This document shows positions 10,787-24,340 of a stretch of DNA of 64,000 nucleotides, one piece after another. The notes beneath the pieces were generated by a model. It made no database searches. It saw only the letters and a list, made by a program, of their open reading frames with translations, and was not told where the DNA came from. Within the stretch, counting starts at the first letter, position 1. Each line of letters starts with the position of its first letter. A program made the translations under genes and the position numbers. Source of the DNA: Bettongia penicillata ogilbyi. Lineage: Eukaryota; Chordata; Mammalia; Diprotodontia; Potoroidae. The stretch is from positions 682,001 to 746,000 of the forward strand of contig JAJHZJ010000694.1 in the NCBI GenBank assembly GCA_023548195.1, written 5' to 3'.

Positions 10787-12863
10787 CGATGGTTCTCAAG
10801 CTTTTTGGTCTCAGGACCCCTTTATACTCTTAAAAATCACTGAGGATCCTAGACAGCTTTTGTTTATGTGGATTATACATATTGATCCTTCTCATATTAG
10901 GCATTAAAACTGATAATTTTTAAAAATTGTGATGCACTTAATATAATAAACCTATCACGTTAATATAACATTACCCATTTTATGAAAAATAACCATATTT
11001 TCCAAATAAAAAAAAACATTTAGTGAGAAGAGAGGCACTGTTGTATGTTTGTAAATCTCTTTAATGTCTGGCTCAAGAGATGACAGCTGGATTATCATTT
11101 CTGATTCTGCCTTCAATCTGTTGTGATAAATTGCTTTTGTTGAAGTGCATGAAAGAAAATCTGGCCTTGCATAGATATGTAGTTGGAAAAAGGAGAAGTA
11201 TTTTAATAGCTTTTTCAGATAATTTTGAATATTCTTCTTTGATATTAAAACTAACTTGACAAGTGGTAATTTCTTAAAGAGTAGTTGCAACATGGAATCT
11301 GAAACTATGAAATAATATGAATCTATGAACTTTTCAGACTGTTACATTATAATCTATTGTCCTGCCTTGTAATCTGAATGGACCTTTTATCCATGCATGA
11401 TATTATAACATCATGCATTGGTTATGTGGAAAACATTGGTTAACTGAGTTATGGAGATCTTCCAAATGGTGACACATCATTATACAATATCCAGAAATCA
11501 CATCTGTTACTATCAACTACTTTTCCCCCATCCCATCTTGTCAGAAAAGTATTGGGAAGTTGTCAAATTCACGGTGGCAGATAACAAGTTTTCCAAAATT
11601 CTAATTTTCACTGAAAGCCCAAATTTTATCATTGCCAATGAACACTGTCAATTGTTTTCCTTAAGTGACAGTCTGACTTCATTCATTTTCAAGAAACCAT
11701 CTGCCAAACGCCCAAATCTGAAGTATAGTTTATCTCTCAGTTGTTCTTTGCAGTAACAATGATGTCCCATGAGAAAAGTAGCTAGTTCAGCTCATAACTC
11801 AAATAATCACACAAGTGCTTACCCTCAAGACAACCATGGTGCTTTGGTATGCAGCAGGCATGCTTTATGCATACTTTCCATCAATCAAAAGGAATATTAA
11901 AAAAGATGTGTACTCAAAGGTCAAGATTTAATAAAATTAATAACTTTTATTGCTTCATCAAGGATATTCTCAAGTGAAACTGGCATTTTATTGGGGTGGG
12001 GGAGGACAGTGAAGAACACAGTGACCACCACTACAGTTTGGGCCACGGCTTTGACTCCTGCTAAGTCATTTTACCCAACACTGCTTTGCAGAATCAGTGA
12101 AAATGTCAACACAGTTGCTCCGGGGTAAACCATGAGATTCGAAAAACTCACTAAACATTCTGAGTACCTGAGCACCACTTGTATTTGTGGCCAAGTACTC
12201 ACACAAAGTAAGAAATCGTAGGGTTAGTTGCTGCAGATACCAGGGGAATACAAGTAAAACAGATTCATTCATTTGTAAGGCAAGAGGGCAATTCTGCAGA
12301 TAGGAACTCAGCCTTCATGTTGGCAGCTAAATCTTTAATTCACAGATCATGTGCTTCTGGAAAACTACTGTACACTCCTGAGAGAATGAGTGAAAAAAAA
12401 AGCCAGATATTGTCTTGGTACTACAGTTATCCCTTCCACATTGTGATTTTTCCCATAGAGGTTTTGCTATATCATGGGTGGGCACAAGAAATTAAATAGG
12501 GATTTGGGAGAAGTTCTGTGGAAGACTCAGATGGTATGTGAAGTCCAGCAGATGATGCAGAAAAAGATTCAGAAACTCAGAAATGCATAAAATATATGTA
12601 TAGCATTGTATAATATAGCTACGATCAAATACTTAACCCAAATTTTACCATAAGGTACTGTAAACACCCCATAAAAAAAAAAAGTTCAGATTTCTTCTCT
12701 TACAAGGAGAGGGCCAAAAATGTTTACACTTTCCAGATCACCAGGGGTACCATGCCCCTAACCTCTGCGATGTGGAAGGGCTAACTGTATAATCAAAGTT
12801 TTATCTTTTCAGATCCCTTGAAAGTGTTTCAGGGACTCTCAAACTACCCTTTGAGAATTGTTG
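10787..12863 (+). mobile_element. Charlie-like hAT transposon relic
   Basis: Left end CGATGGTTCTCAAGCTTTTT with 'ggtctcaggaccccttta' and the right end 'agtgtttcagggactctc', then CTTTGAGAATTGTTG, the inverted partner of the left end (consensus CAGTGGTTCTCAAA). The interior has 'aaatctctttaatgtctggc', 'tagatatgtagttggaaaaa' and similar strings I associate with Charlie elements. About 2.1 kb; no intact transposase. No 8 bp duplication survives. It is interrupted at 12424-12787 by a second transposon. Confidence 0.65.
12424..12787 (+). mobile_element. Mariner/Tigger-like MITE in a TA site
   Basis: 364 bp with 21 bp terminal inverted repeats CAGTTATCCCTTCCACATTG and (reverse complement of the right end) CAGTTAGCCCTTCCACATCG, 18 of 20-21 matching. 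Flanked by TA on both sides (12422-12423 and 12788-12789), the hallmark of Tc1/mariner insertion. It contains no open frame. Nested in the Charlie-like element. Confidence 0.8.
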
Positions 12864-12884
12864 CTAGATAACAAGGAATCACTG

Positions 12885-13680
12885 AAGCTTTTTTGAGCAC
12901 AGGAGTGATGTAATAAAGTCCAAAATACATACAGTTGGCGAAGCAAGACTCCAGAAGGAATAGGAAAGAACATTTAGGTGAGAGTAGGAACTAGAGATAG
13001 ACTGTCTCTGTCTCACCAGTTTTAAAGACGCAGTCTTTTTGCAGTCAGTCAAAGGAAGCTACTTCACCGACATGGTAAGGACTGCAGAACACCTCCATTT
13101 AAGAAAATTTAGGTATGCCCAGGCAAGCTCCCTTAGGGGTACCTCTACATTAGGTGACCTGGGCAGGTTCCAAAGGCTCCATTAGGTTTGTACTGAAATA
13201 AAAGGATCAGACGTTAAATTCATCTTCGGAAGGCTCACTGGAAGCATCTTACTTACTAGAGTGGCAGACAAGAGATGAGAACTGTATCTCATTCTATTCT
13301 CATATGTTTAATTTTTTACTAGTTCTTTGTACTTTGTATTTCATTCTCTTTTTGTTTTGTGTTGTTTTTGTCTGTAATAATGATTTGGCTTCAGTACAGT
13401 TGATTGGTTGAGTTCTTGAGAATATTCTGAGGGTTGTATTTTGGATCCTGAATCTGTCAGTTTGTGAAAGATAGTAAGCTTCTGATGTATTATTCTTCAG
13501 TTATTACTATTTCAAAAGGTCATTTTAAAGTGAAGAGTTTGAAATTTCAGATGCTCCTTGTTGAGATTGCTATAGTGTTGATAGCATCAAACTATAAAAT
13601 ACTACTAGACATCTACATCTACTCAAGAGATTCGACCAAAAATCCATGTGAGGAAAAAAAAGGCCTATTGTCCAGACCAT
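12885..13680. other. Intergenic, little recognised
   Basis: One old repeat phrase near 12885-12945 ('cacaggagtgatgtaataaag'). Otherwise AT-rich with no coding or repeat call. Confidence 0.4.
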
Positions 13681-13684
13681 CATC

Positions 13685-14165
13685 AATCAATAAACCAAGA
13701 ATTTATTTTGTACTTTCTACGTGTCAGATCCTATGCTACGCCACTGGGGATGCAAAGATGAAAGTTAAAGTATCTACCCTCTGACAGCTCACACCTTATT
13801 GGGGGAGAAAAGGCATCCATACGTAGATTGATACAAAACACATACAAGCCAGCATTAGCAGGGAAGGTAACAGCAATGAGGGGAGTCAGGAAAGCTCATG
13901 TAGAAAAGTGGTATTTGAGCTATCTTGAAGGTTACCTGTTATTCTAAGTGGAGCAATCTTGTAATGGGATAAGCACTGCCAACAAATGGAGTTAGGAAAT
14001 GGAATGCTATGGGTGAGGAACAGGAAGGACAGTATGGCTAGACCACAGAGTGTACGTAGAGGAGTATCATTTAAGAAGACCAAGAAGTTAGGATACAGAC
14101 AGGTTGCAAAAAGTTCCACATGTAGAGGCAGGTAACCTTGGGTAAAATTTGGCATTGATGGAGAA
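13685..14165 (+). repeat. Interspersed repeat, 'tgtcagatcctatgct' type
   Basis: 'gaatttattttgtacttt', 'gtcagatcctatgctacg' and 'gctcacaccttattgggg', followed by 'gggaaggtaacagcaatgag'. The same series (toward 'tgctgggcactgtcccaag' and 'tccctgctctcaaggac') appears at 35195-35340, 50170-50280 and 50940-51070. Abundant in marsupial genomes; class not settled. Confidence 0.45.
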
Positions 14166-15189
14166 GTTAAGGTTTTAATGGTAAAGTTGATTTTATGATT
14201 GTTATCTAATCAGGCACGAAAACATGCATACAGAAAGGCATGTAAGCTACTTAAGACTTGCCTCAAAAGATGTTCCTTAGCCAACATGAGATTATAGTCA
14301 TATCTGAGACCTGATTATTGGAACTTGCTATTTTAAGATTCTTCGGGACTCTTCTGAGTCTAACTCCAGATATGAATAGCAAGGAAGGCAATCTGAGCCT
14401 CCAATCCATGATGCCAGTAAACCTGTGAGATGTTGGTGATCTCATGGGAAGGGTAGAAGAGTGGCTGTTGAGTCTGGACTGAGGTAGAATTCTCCTAGCT
14501 CAATTCCCCCACTGACACCTGGCAGACTTTAAGCCTCACTGAATACAAGCTGACAATCTACTCCTGCCTGGAACTGACATGAAGTTGGGGAGATATTGTT
14601 TCCCTGCAATGTCCCTACTCTTGGTGGCACTTTCCTATAGTCAAAAGGTTTGTAAGCTTAATACCAGATCTACTGAATTATAGATTATTGGTAGGGGAAC
14701 AACTGAGATTAAGTCTAAAATTAAGATACTAGGTTTAGGACTTTAGGCTAACAACAATAAGTTAGGGTCCTTTAATTCTTAGTAATAGTGTGGAGACAAA
14801 TAGGTCAAGGGCTTGTGAGGTTAGCATACAGAGTTATTATTCTGTCTCAGTTGGTTAGCTTAAAAAAATTCATTTGTGGTCTATATTGTAAATGTTTTAA
14901 AAGAAGAATCACCTGACCAAAAGTTGGAATTGTTTTATGTGGTATAAACTGTGTTAAAAATGAAAAATAAAATAAAAAGTGATACATGAGAACTAGTTTA
15001 TATCTAACCCTGGAAGAGGGAAGACATGGCTGTATCTGTGCTTTAGGAAAATCATTTTGGTTGCTATAAAGAATGGCTTAGGCTGTGAAAGAGATGAAGA
15101 AAAGAGACCAAGGTTATTGCAATACATTACGACAGAAGTGACAAGGACTTAAGGGGTTGGCCATCTGAGTGGAGGATAGAATAGAAGGG

Positions 15190-15323
15190 TGTTGTGGAAC
15201 TAGAAATGACAAGATCTGGCAAACAACTGGATCTACACAAGACAGTGAGGAAGAGGTGAATACTGTCTTGTCCCATATAGTCAATTGCTTGCCAAACCTT
15301 GTCATTTCTAATTCCACAAAACA
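15190..15323. repeat. Long foldback (palindromic repeat)
   Basis: Arm 15190-15246 and arm 15262-15323 are near reverse complements: TGTTGTGGAACTAGAAATGA and (reverse complement of arm 2) TGTTTTGTGGAATTAGAAAT share CAAG.T.TGGCAA.CAA and end in ACAAGACAGT. Loop about 15 bases. The open frames across it on both strands are a by-product of the symmetry. See findings. Confidence 0.75.
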
Positions 15324-15999
15324 AAGGAGACTGAGAAGAATCAAGCAGAGAGGAAAGAGAACCGAGAGAGTAGTATTATAGAAACCCAAAGAGTAGCCAG
15401 AAGATGGTCAACACTCTAGAGGTCAAGAAGATGATGCTATGCAGCTGAATATCTTACGTGCAGAAGAGCAATGGATCTAGTATTAAATAGAAAAGAACAG
15501 GTTGGATAGTATTTGGGAAAACTGTGAAGTTTTTCCGGGGATCATTAATTAGCTGCTCTCTGACCAAAACAAATCACAAAAACCCCACAAAAAACCAACC
15601 CAAGTTTACACCATTATCTCTGCTGTTCTTCTTGTCGTTGTTCGGTTGTTGAAGTCATATCCAGAAAATGAAGACAACCTGTCAGGTAGAATGAGTGAAG
15701 GGGAAAAACAGGGAGAACTGTACCAGGTTCCACAGATGTTAAAAAAAGTAAATGAAGGTATCTTGGTGCGGTTAGGGGGTGGGTGTAGATTTTATGAGAG
15801 CATGGACAACTGTACAGAATGAGGTGCAGACAGTCATCTACACCACTGGAAGGAGCAACCACATCAAATCATGAAGTCAAACATGGAAGCATTAAAAAGT
15901 CTTAGATTCAGATCCCACAGAAATAAGAAGAGACAGCAAGGTGACAGGATGAATTCTATACAAATGATACTGCACTTGGCCTCAGGCCAACCTTAAGAT

Positions 16000-16150
16000 A
16001 AATGCTTTTAATATCTTAGGAAAGTCACTTTCTCAGACATGGCTTGCTCATCTGCAAAATGGGGATACCTATTCAGAGGGTTATAAGGCTCAAATGAGAA
16101 AGTGTAACGAATGTTCAGAGGTTAAAATATCACATAAATGCCACGATGAT
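16000..16150 (+). repeat. MIR-type SINE fragment
   Basis: 'gaaagtcactttctcagac', 'gctcatctgcaaaatgggg' and 'tgccacgatgatt', the MIR core. Flanking 14165-15110, 15330-15990 and 16150-17500 hold no gene I can support. Confidence 0.5.
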
Positions 16151-17499
16151 TTTTTGATAGTTCAGAAGGTGAAATTGTACAGTAGCCTTATAGCTAGGCA
16201 GCTCGGCAGAAGAGAGAGAGTTTGGGGAAGAGGAGAGAGGTAAACAAAGGGAGTTCCCTTAGACCTGTAACATCTGACAGGAGGGGCTGCTGAAGGGGGA
16301 AGAGAGGGGAGAAAGGAGGCAAATTCTTATAGAATGGACACCAAGGTTGCTGCTCTGGTGGACCTAGGAGGGAGAAACCACCAAGGAATTCAGAGTTCAG
16401 GCTATGGCAGTAACAGCAGATTGGGCTACAACTCGATGGATATGCCCTGGCTGTCTGAATTTGTTTTTCACACCCTCCTCTAGTTAGGAGAGGTAGGAAT
16501 TGAATGCTTTGGTTTAAAAGACCTCCTGCTGGGTGCCAGGCTCCATGGGGAAGTAAAATAAACAAGACATAGTTAATTGTGTCAACTCTGCTTAATTGTG
16601 TCAACAGAACTTAGAAAGTAAGGTTTCCTAAGGAACTCGGAATCAGAGCTGATTGTAATGTCATGGATAGCCTACCTAAAGATTGTATTCATCTGACTGC
16701 ATCAATAAATACTTAATTCTATTTATGCAGATAATGCATCGCAAGTAAAAGATACGACTTTTAGCCTCTTGGTGAAGAGGGAAAGGGCAATGGAGCCAGT
16801 ATACCTGGCTTGCAGCTTACACATCTGAGACTCAGTCAATTACTTACACGGCTGACCTCACAGAGGTGATGTGAAAGAACTCTGGAAAACTGTAAAAGTG
16901 CTGCATCAACATGAATTGTTACCCCATGTGGTAACATTCTGTGGTTTTAGGGATTATGATGTAAAGAATAAAATAAAAAATGAGCATTTTCTATTTTTTT
17001 TCTATAGCTTAAGAAATTTTCTTACAAACTTTGGCAAGAACTATACTCACGTTTAATGGAAATGACTCTCAACTTGATTATTTGAATAATTAAGGAGTCA
17101 CACTTTAAAAGTCTGGGACTTTTTTGTTTGACCGTTATCCTTAGATTTAATGTCATCACTAGCAATGATTTACAATTTCCTCTCTGTCCTAATGGAACAC
17201 TTAAATAAGCCTAAATGTTAACGTTCTATTGACAATATTACTCACTTTGAAAATTTTTGGTCATAAATTCCTATCACAGGAAAATTAGTTCAGAAAAAAA
17301 ATTACTTAAGAACAGCTTTTGGACTGTCTTTTTAAAACCTGCCAATGACCCGCAGTTTATTGAGTTACAAAAAGGAGTGCACTGAAGACCAGGAGACTCA
17401 GGGTCCCAGTATCATCCCTTGACAATAAAAGAGATGCAAGACCTCAGGAAAGCCATTGAAGTTTTCCACACCTGTTTTTTCAACAATAATAAAAATAAT

Positions 17500-17775
17500 G
17501 TTTACACTAGTTTTAAAGTTTGCAAAGCGTTTTGCATACATTATCTCATTTAGGACTTACAACCCTGTGAGATAAAATGTATATTACTTTTATTTTATAC
17601 ACCTTGAACGAGACTCTAAGCAACTGCCTACTATTCCCATTGTACAAGGTGGTGTGGTGGTGACGGTTGGGGAATTGATCCTCAGGTAAGCCTAAGTCAT
17701 ACACCTAAGTCAGAGGAGGGTTTGAACTCGGTTACTTCTGACTTCAAGATCAGCACCCTATTTAGACCAGATGAT
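17500..17775 (+). repeat. MIR-type SINE relics
   Basis: 'gcaaagcgttttgcatacat tatctcatttagg' with 'aaccctgtgag' and, after it, 'tttgaactcggttacttctg', typical MIR strings. 17780-19470 shows nothing recognised. Confidence 0.5.
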
Positions 17776-19479
17776 CTATCTCAAAGGTCCTCTGTTCTTA
17801 ACAGTCCATGGCTGCTCTTTCATATGGCTCATGAATTTGGCCCCACTCATTCCATTTTCACAACACACACATTTGTCATTTAAATCACTAAGAAATCAAA
17901 TTTTTGCTCTGCATTTTGAAATGGTACATGACTTCAGAGGTTAAAACAATACCTTCAAAAATGAAAAATGGTTGACTCATTGAGGGATGAAACCCACAAC
18001 TACTGCAAATCAAAGTGGGTTGTTCAATTCAATAGAAAATTTGAATTGACAAAAACATGCCAAAAAATAGCTTGCAAAGTCACAGCCTTCTATTCTATTA
18101 TGTGTAGCAGCCACCAAAGTGGTGCCAGGTTTAAGTGTTCACTGTTTAAGCTGTTGGTAGCAAAGTAAGGTGAAAGTTTTGACGTGGTATGCCTAGAAAA
18201 ATCAAATGGTAAGAAATGCTTTTCAATAAGAAATGACACAATTAAAATGACAAATCGGTCATATGGTTGTTTAATTAACAGGTTTAAATGATCAACAGTC
18301 AATTATGTGGCATCAAATTCTGGTTTTATTCACTGTACACACATGTGCCTTGGTAACAGATGTCTGTGTATATTACACACATACAGTGAAAGACTTTTCT
18401 GTGTAACTTTTGATGTAAAGTGGAACATTTTAAAAAATCATTTCAAAAATCAAATCTTATATAATGGAAACACTTTAACCACAGCATTCACATGCTCTTA
18501 CTGTGGGTCCCAGACACTTATCTAAACGCAGGCAACACAATTAAACCACCTTCACTCAAAATGGTGTCAGGATGAAACTACCTATTTACAGACTGCTGAT
18601 AAGTTATGACAACACTATTTCTCTGGCTGTCACTGCATTTCTTTTAACCCCCTGGCACTAGGAGACAGGATTTCCTCAACACTGTGGACTTATCTCAAAT
18701 GAATTAGTGCAGAAGAGTTGAAAATCTGGGCTGCTACTGCCATATACAGAAATGAAAAGATGATTTGAAAATAAAGGAAAGAAAAGTGATGAACTGCTAC
18801 ATATCTGTTCTTAAAAGTTTCCAATTTTCAACAAAAGATAAAAAAAACCCATAAAACTTTATATATTATACAAATGGTAGAAAAATAAATCTAGTCAGTC
18901 TGGAAATTCTGATATGAAATATGATGGTCAGTGATGCCCAATATTTTAAATTTATAGAACTTAAGTACTGTCTAACTGCAGTAGTTAACCCTTGTTTCTT
19001 CTAGCAATAAACTTTAATATGTACATATACAGACACAAACTAAACATTGCAATAATGTGAAGATAAGCCTTGTAAAACTTTGGTATTGCTTACAAATTTT
19101 TATTACTTGAGAAAGTTAAAACTTGGCAAAATGAAAATATTTGAGAAAGGTTCTAATGTTAAACTATTCCACTATAATTTTTCTGAAATTTCCTATCAAT
19201 AAAAGCCAGATGAGCTGACTCTTTAATATAAGAACTATGAAACTAATTGTTATTTAACCAAATACTAGGGGGAGGAAATAGGCAAAATGGAAGAAAATGT
19301 GAACTGTAAGGAAAATTTATTGAATAAAATGAGGCCCAAATATTTATTCACATATAGACATATGAAAGGTGTTAATCAGTCATGGTTTGTTGGCACCTAG
19401 TAGTCCAACCAAGGTCTATGCTTGCCTTCCTACTTGGGTCTCCCAAATTCCCTAAGGAGTATGAAATTAAGGATCATAT

Positions 19480-19660
19480 GAAGGGTAAGAGTATTTAAGA
19501 GAAGGCTACAAGATACTACAAACAAGGAATAACGCAGGAAAAGAAATATAAAGAATGTCAAGAATGTATAATTTAAAGAGATGGGTTGGGCCACATGGCA
19601 AGAAATAACCAATGGACAGGCTGTATGCTATGATGTTATCAAGATGAGATGAGAACTTAA
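19480..19660 (+). repeat. RTE/BovB-like ORF tail
   Basis: Broken frames give NVKNV and, in another frame, GLGHMARNNQWTG, like the end of RTE reverse-transcriptase ORFs (pattern RWAGH.AR...RWT). Several frameshifts. Weak by itself; the other BovB copy in this window (51570-52260) is on the opposite strand. Confidence 0.4.
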
Positions 19661-22600
19661 GGAAAAGCTCCTAGCACACTGACTCTCTTAAGTGGTATAT
19701 TTATGAAAAGACATAATTGAGACAAAAAAAGAAAGCATGTTTAGAATGCAATCTGTATTTTTAAAAAAGGATCACCCATAGTCAATTTAAAAGATAGGAT
19801 TGGATTCAACACATTTCTAGTAAGCCAGCAGTGTTTGGGCCATGAGTTTGATACCAGATCTTTTATCTTTATTTTCTTTCAGTATTGACTTGTGACTACA
19901 GAGCTTAGGGAACTCCCAGGAAGAAACTAACTTTACTGAATCCTTAATTGTTCTGGAAACTTAGTCTTGAGTTGCATGGACAGGTTAAGAAGTTTGCCCA
20001 GCCAGTATTAGTCAGAAGTAGAAGTCAACTCAGGACTTCTGAACTTTAAGGTCATCTCTTTACTCTTTGTGCTACCCCCACCTAATATTAAAGCAAAATT
20101 ACTAAGAAACTGTCAGGGCTAGGACTCATACACATTCCCCACTAAGCAAAGGCCATGTATCTGATGACCTTTAAGGAATATTGACAAGAACCAGGAACTA
20201 AGGACATAAGGACCCTGAACAGCCAAAACAGGCTGGAAAAAAGAAAAAAAAAAGAGAGAGAGAGAGAGATGTAGGATAAAAAGTCATGTATTTGGTTCAT
20301 AAGTCTCCTCTGATCTATATTCCTTTCAGCTTACACAATAACTTAGTCAACTATTTCTAAATCATTACAATTGAAGAAGCAACAGGTCAGATATGTTGGA
20401 GTGGAGGAGGTAGAAACAGCGGTAGAAGCAAAAAAGACAAATGTAATGTACAAGGCAGACACACGAACTACAAAAGCAGACTCATCTGGGGCAATACAAT
20501 TATGAGCACCCAGTGCTCACTCCATTCTGCAACAGCTCATGAGGCCAGCACTGGATTATTATGGAGTACCAGAATTAGCGTTCATAATGAAGCTGTCATC
20601 AAGAAAAAGTTAAATTATATTCCGAATCTCCTGCTTAATAAAAGATAATTGTGGGTAATGCATTTTAAAAAGATTTCCATCTAAAACAGTTAAAAACAAT
20701 TTTAAAAAATCTAGTACTGACAAGGGTAGGCATCAATAATCTGGAAAATTCACTTTCGTGAAAGAGGTGCTACTATTATAAAACCAAATATAAATTTTGA
20801 AACATAATCATCTATTTCGCATTATCCACATCGTTGCTTTACTCCATTAGTACAGATCAAGAGCTGAGCACAAAGCAAATTCTCATGGAATAATCAACTG
20901 AATTGTGATGTGACTGAAAGCAGAAAAAAGCAGCCTCAGGATCCCCCAATAACCAAATAAGCAATACGTCTTAGGAAGTCCTGGTAGAATCTGAGGAAAG
21001 GCTCTCCATTGAAAATTCATCTTCTCAGTGCTTTCCTACAACAAACCTGGGAAATGCTGAAATAAGCCTGAGGTATCCTGAATGGCAGGGAAATAAAAAG
21101 AGCATGGGATGGCTGGGTGGGAGACTCCAGAAATATGGTCTATATGACTAGTGCTACCTGCTTTATTCCTTGCAGCACTCATAATTTAAAAGGGGAGATA
21201 ACATCTTGCAGTGGAAGTAGCTCTGAGTTGAGTCAGAAAACCTGTACTTGAGTCCTACTTCTGCAGATCAGTCTCTAGTCCAGTTTTGTTACCTGTACAA
21301 AGGCCAGAATACTGTTTGCTCTCCTTACTCTACAGAGAAATGAAAATCAAATCAATTAATAGGTACTTAAATGTTTTAGACGGTACAGTACTATTACATC
21401 GTAGTTCTTTCCAATGCTAACATTCTATTAACCTGGAAATCTTTATAGGAAAGTAACCAAAGCAAAACTGCCCTTCTACATTTTTGGCAGATAAGAATAA
21501 AGCATATATTGATGAAATTAATAAATTCATCAGACTTTTGCTGGTCCTATGTAAAATATCAAAGACTTTCTCAAAGACATGTTTTCAATGCCTATGAGGG
21601 TAGGCAGTTATGAGAGTATTACACACCCAAACTTCGTGTAGAAATTATTGTATACCCCTATAGTGAAGACATTCATCTCTAGAAGAAGTGAAAGTACTCA
21701 CCTCTAAAAAAGGTGCCAAGAATTGATTAACAGAACCTGTTTCCCTTATCAAGATTAGTTTCAGTATCAACTTACTTCAACACCGAGGATCCACTTCATT
21801 CATTGTGCGAATACCTAACGCTAACCCAAACTCCAATTCTTTCAAAAACTTAAATGCAATTTTTAAAATGTTGTGACCAAAAAGACTCATCACTAGAGGC
21901 CATGCTGAAGCAATAAGCCTCTAGAAATCAAGGTAACTGAAGCCTTTTCTTTACACTGAGCCAAAACATGCATTTCTACAACCTCACTGAAATCAGAGTA
22001 GGAAGGGAACTCAGTACAAATTGTCCCAAAACAAAAATCTTCTATCATAAATTACAGTTTCCCAGTCTTTGCCTAAAGACCTCTACAGAATATAAACCCA
22101 CTATTTTCCCAAAGCAGTATGTTCAACTATGTGATGGCTCTAATTCCTAGAAAGTTTTTTTCTTATATAAAATCTGCCTCTTTGCATATCTTATCCATTG
22201 CCTTCTAGGCCTGCCCTAATTTTCTCTAACATTGTAGGACCTGTCAAAGCTTGATTTATTGGCATAGCCTTTCAGAATCCAGGGTTACCTCCATGGGGCA
22301 CCAGAGCAGCACTTTATTGAAAGTTCATCATCAACAATACACATTTATTTTGCATCTACAAGGGAAAAATCAATATACTTTAGGAAAACTTAGTACATCA
22401 AAACACATGAAATTGGAAGTTTGGTAAAAAAAAAAGGCAAGAAAATATAAAATACAGTAAATGCAAGTATAATATAAACCATATTTCAATCTAAGAAACA
22501 AATACATTTTGGCAATGTATTTAATCTTAGGAAGTACATATCAGACAAAACTACCAAAATAAAGCTTTCAGAATTTTTCAGTAACTTTTACAATATATAA

Positions 22601-23300
22601 TCTTTCCAGTAACTTGTTTTATCTTTTCTGCTGATAAGTATAACTATGATTACATACAAACATATTAAGCAAATGCACTAAAGGCAATCTCAAATACCCA
22701 CCATCACAATACATAAGTGACATTCTATTCATGCTCTCTACTCACAAGTTACTTTCATTGATCTTTTAAAATTAAATCTTTCCTCACTTGAGAACAAGAC
22801 TAGTACTGGTAGATGCTACCTGTATAAAGCATCCCTCTTTGTAGCATCTGCTTGGGCTCTTTGATGAGGTATTAAGTATGCATTGGTGCCATAAAGTTTA
22901 AGTGTCTCTAGTGTTGCTATTCCACTGTACAATTCACAACACTATGAAAAAACACTCTTACAACCATTAAGAAATATTTCTTCCCAAATCATTGCTTTAA
23001 AGAGCTTCTGTGCAACAAATTGCTCTCAGTAAGAACATTTCTAATATATAGAAATGAACTAAAATTCCCTATTTCAAATGACTTTTGAATCATGTAGAGA
23101 ACTTATGGTCAAGGCAATTCACTCTGTACAAACATCAAATCCCCTACTGAACTCTCTGTAAAAGAAAAAATTGTCACTATTGCTTCTGGTTAATGAGTTA
23201 ACAAATGCTAAAAAGATGGGGGAAATGTTATCATGTAAAATACAGATATAATTCAATTTAAAAACAAGCAATAACATTTTATGACTTCCAAAAGATCCTT
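19661..23300. other. Intergenic, nothing recognised except one (GA)n
   Basis: A short (GA)n at about 20253-20270 and otherwise AT-rich DNA with no conserved open frame or repeat I can name. Confidence 0.45.
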
Positions 23301-23339
23301 TTATTAAATCCTAAAGAATCCTGAATCCCTCAGCAAACC

Positions 23340-24340
23340 ACATCACTCCCCAACTTCAAAACTCCAAAGGGCTGGCCTTTCCAATACCCAACACTGGGCA
23401 ACCTTTCACCAATCATTTCTTACACATCTATGCTAAATTTACAGTATCTAACCTTGTCTGCCAAGCTGTTTGCAAAGCTTTTTCCCTTAATATTTATTTT
23501 ATTCCACATAGCAGCTGCCTTAAAAAGTCATTTCCACATTCCATAAGCTAGCTCTATTCCGTTCTAAGTAAATAAGTTCTCTCAAATTTCTAAAGCACCC
23601 ATATTACAATTCTTTCCTTCTTTTCCAAGGCTAGCCCTTTTACTTATGTTTAATTTCACCTCCCTCATGTATCTTCAACATTTTCCCTCTCTAGTGGTTC
23701 CTTTTCTTCTGCCTAAAGACATGTTCAATTCTCTAACATCAAACAAAACTCTTCTTCAGATTCCGTTAAATTCTACACTTTCCTTTCATCAAATTTCTCC
23801 AAGAGGGTATTACAAACACTGCTTTGACTTCCTTCAGCCTTACTTAATTTAATCCCTTAATAATTAGTTTAATCAAGCCATCATTCTACTGAAACTACCT
23901 TCTCCAAGTTCACATTACTGCTAAAAAGAATTAAACTTCCCTAAAGCCATTAAAATGACTCCTCTAAGTTTTAAGCTCACCTGATGTCTGCTATGACCTG
24001 TTCTTCACATGCATCTTCCATTTCTTGGTTGTCTTGAAGCTTGTCTCTCTTGCCTTTTATGACACTGCACATGGCTTCTCACCTCTCTGGTCAAACTTCC
24101 TGACCCCAAACTCTTTCCTACAAATCAGGCATGCTGTTATCTCCCAGAAATACCTGCTGGCTAAAAGCCCATCTTCCAAGTATCAGATAAAATCACACCT
24201 CTTCCTCAGTGAAGCTTTTCCTCTTGGATGTGAGCTTTTTCACCTCAGAACTTCCACAATACTTTCTCTCTTTTCTTATTGTACTGATCATATACTGGTT
24301 TGAAGTAATGTCCATCATGTTTCTCTTATGTACAGTATAA
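23340..24340 (+). repeat. L2-like relic, best in its 3' part
   Basis: The 24020-24330 part runs 'ataaaatcacacctcttcct cagtgaagcttttcctc', the L2 3' end pattern of 'cctcc..gaagccttccc'. The 23340-24000 part has C/T-rich segments of similar style. Old and mutated. Confidence 0.4.

Noticed and set aside
10779..12871. 8 bp target duplication of the Charlie-like element
   Set aside because: Flanks ATTTAATC and CTAGATAA do not match, so no duplication is claimed.
16194..16604. 136-codon minus-strand open frame
   Set aside because: Composition is low-complexity and proline/leucine rich, with no domain or exon-like borders; probably chance in a GC-richer stretch.
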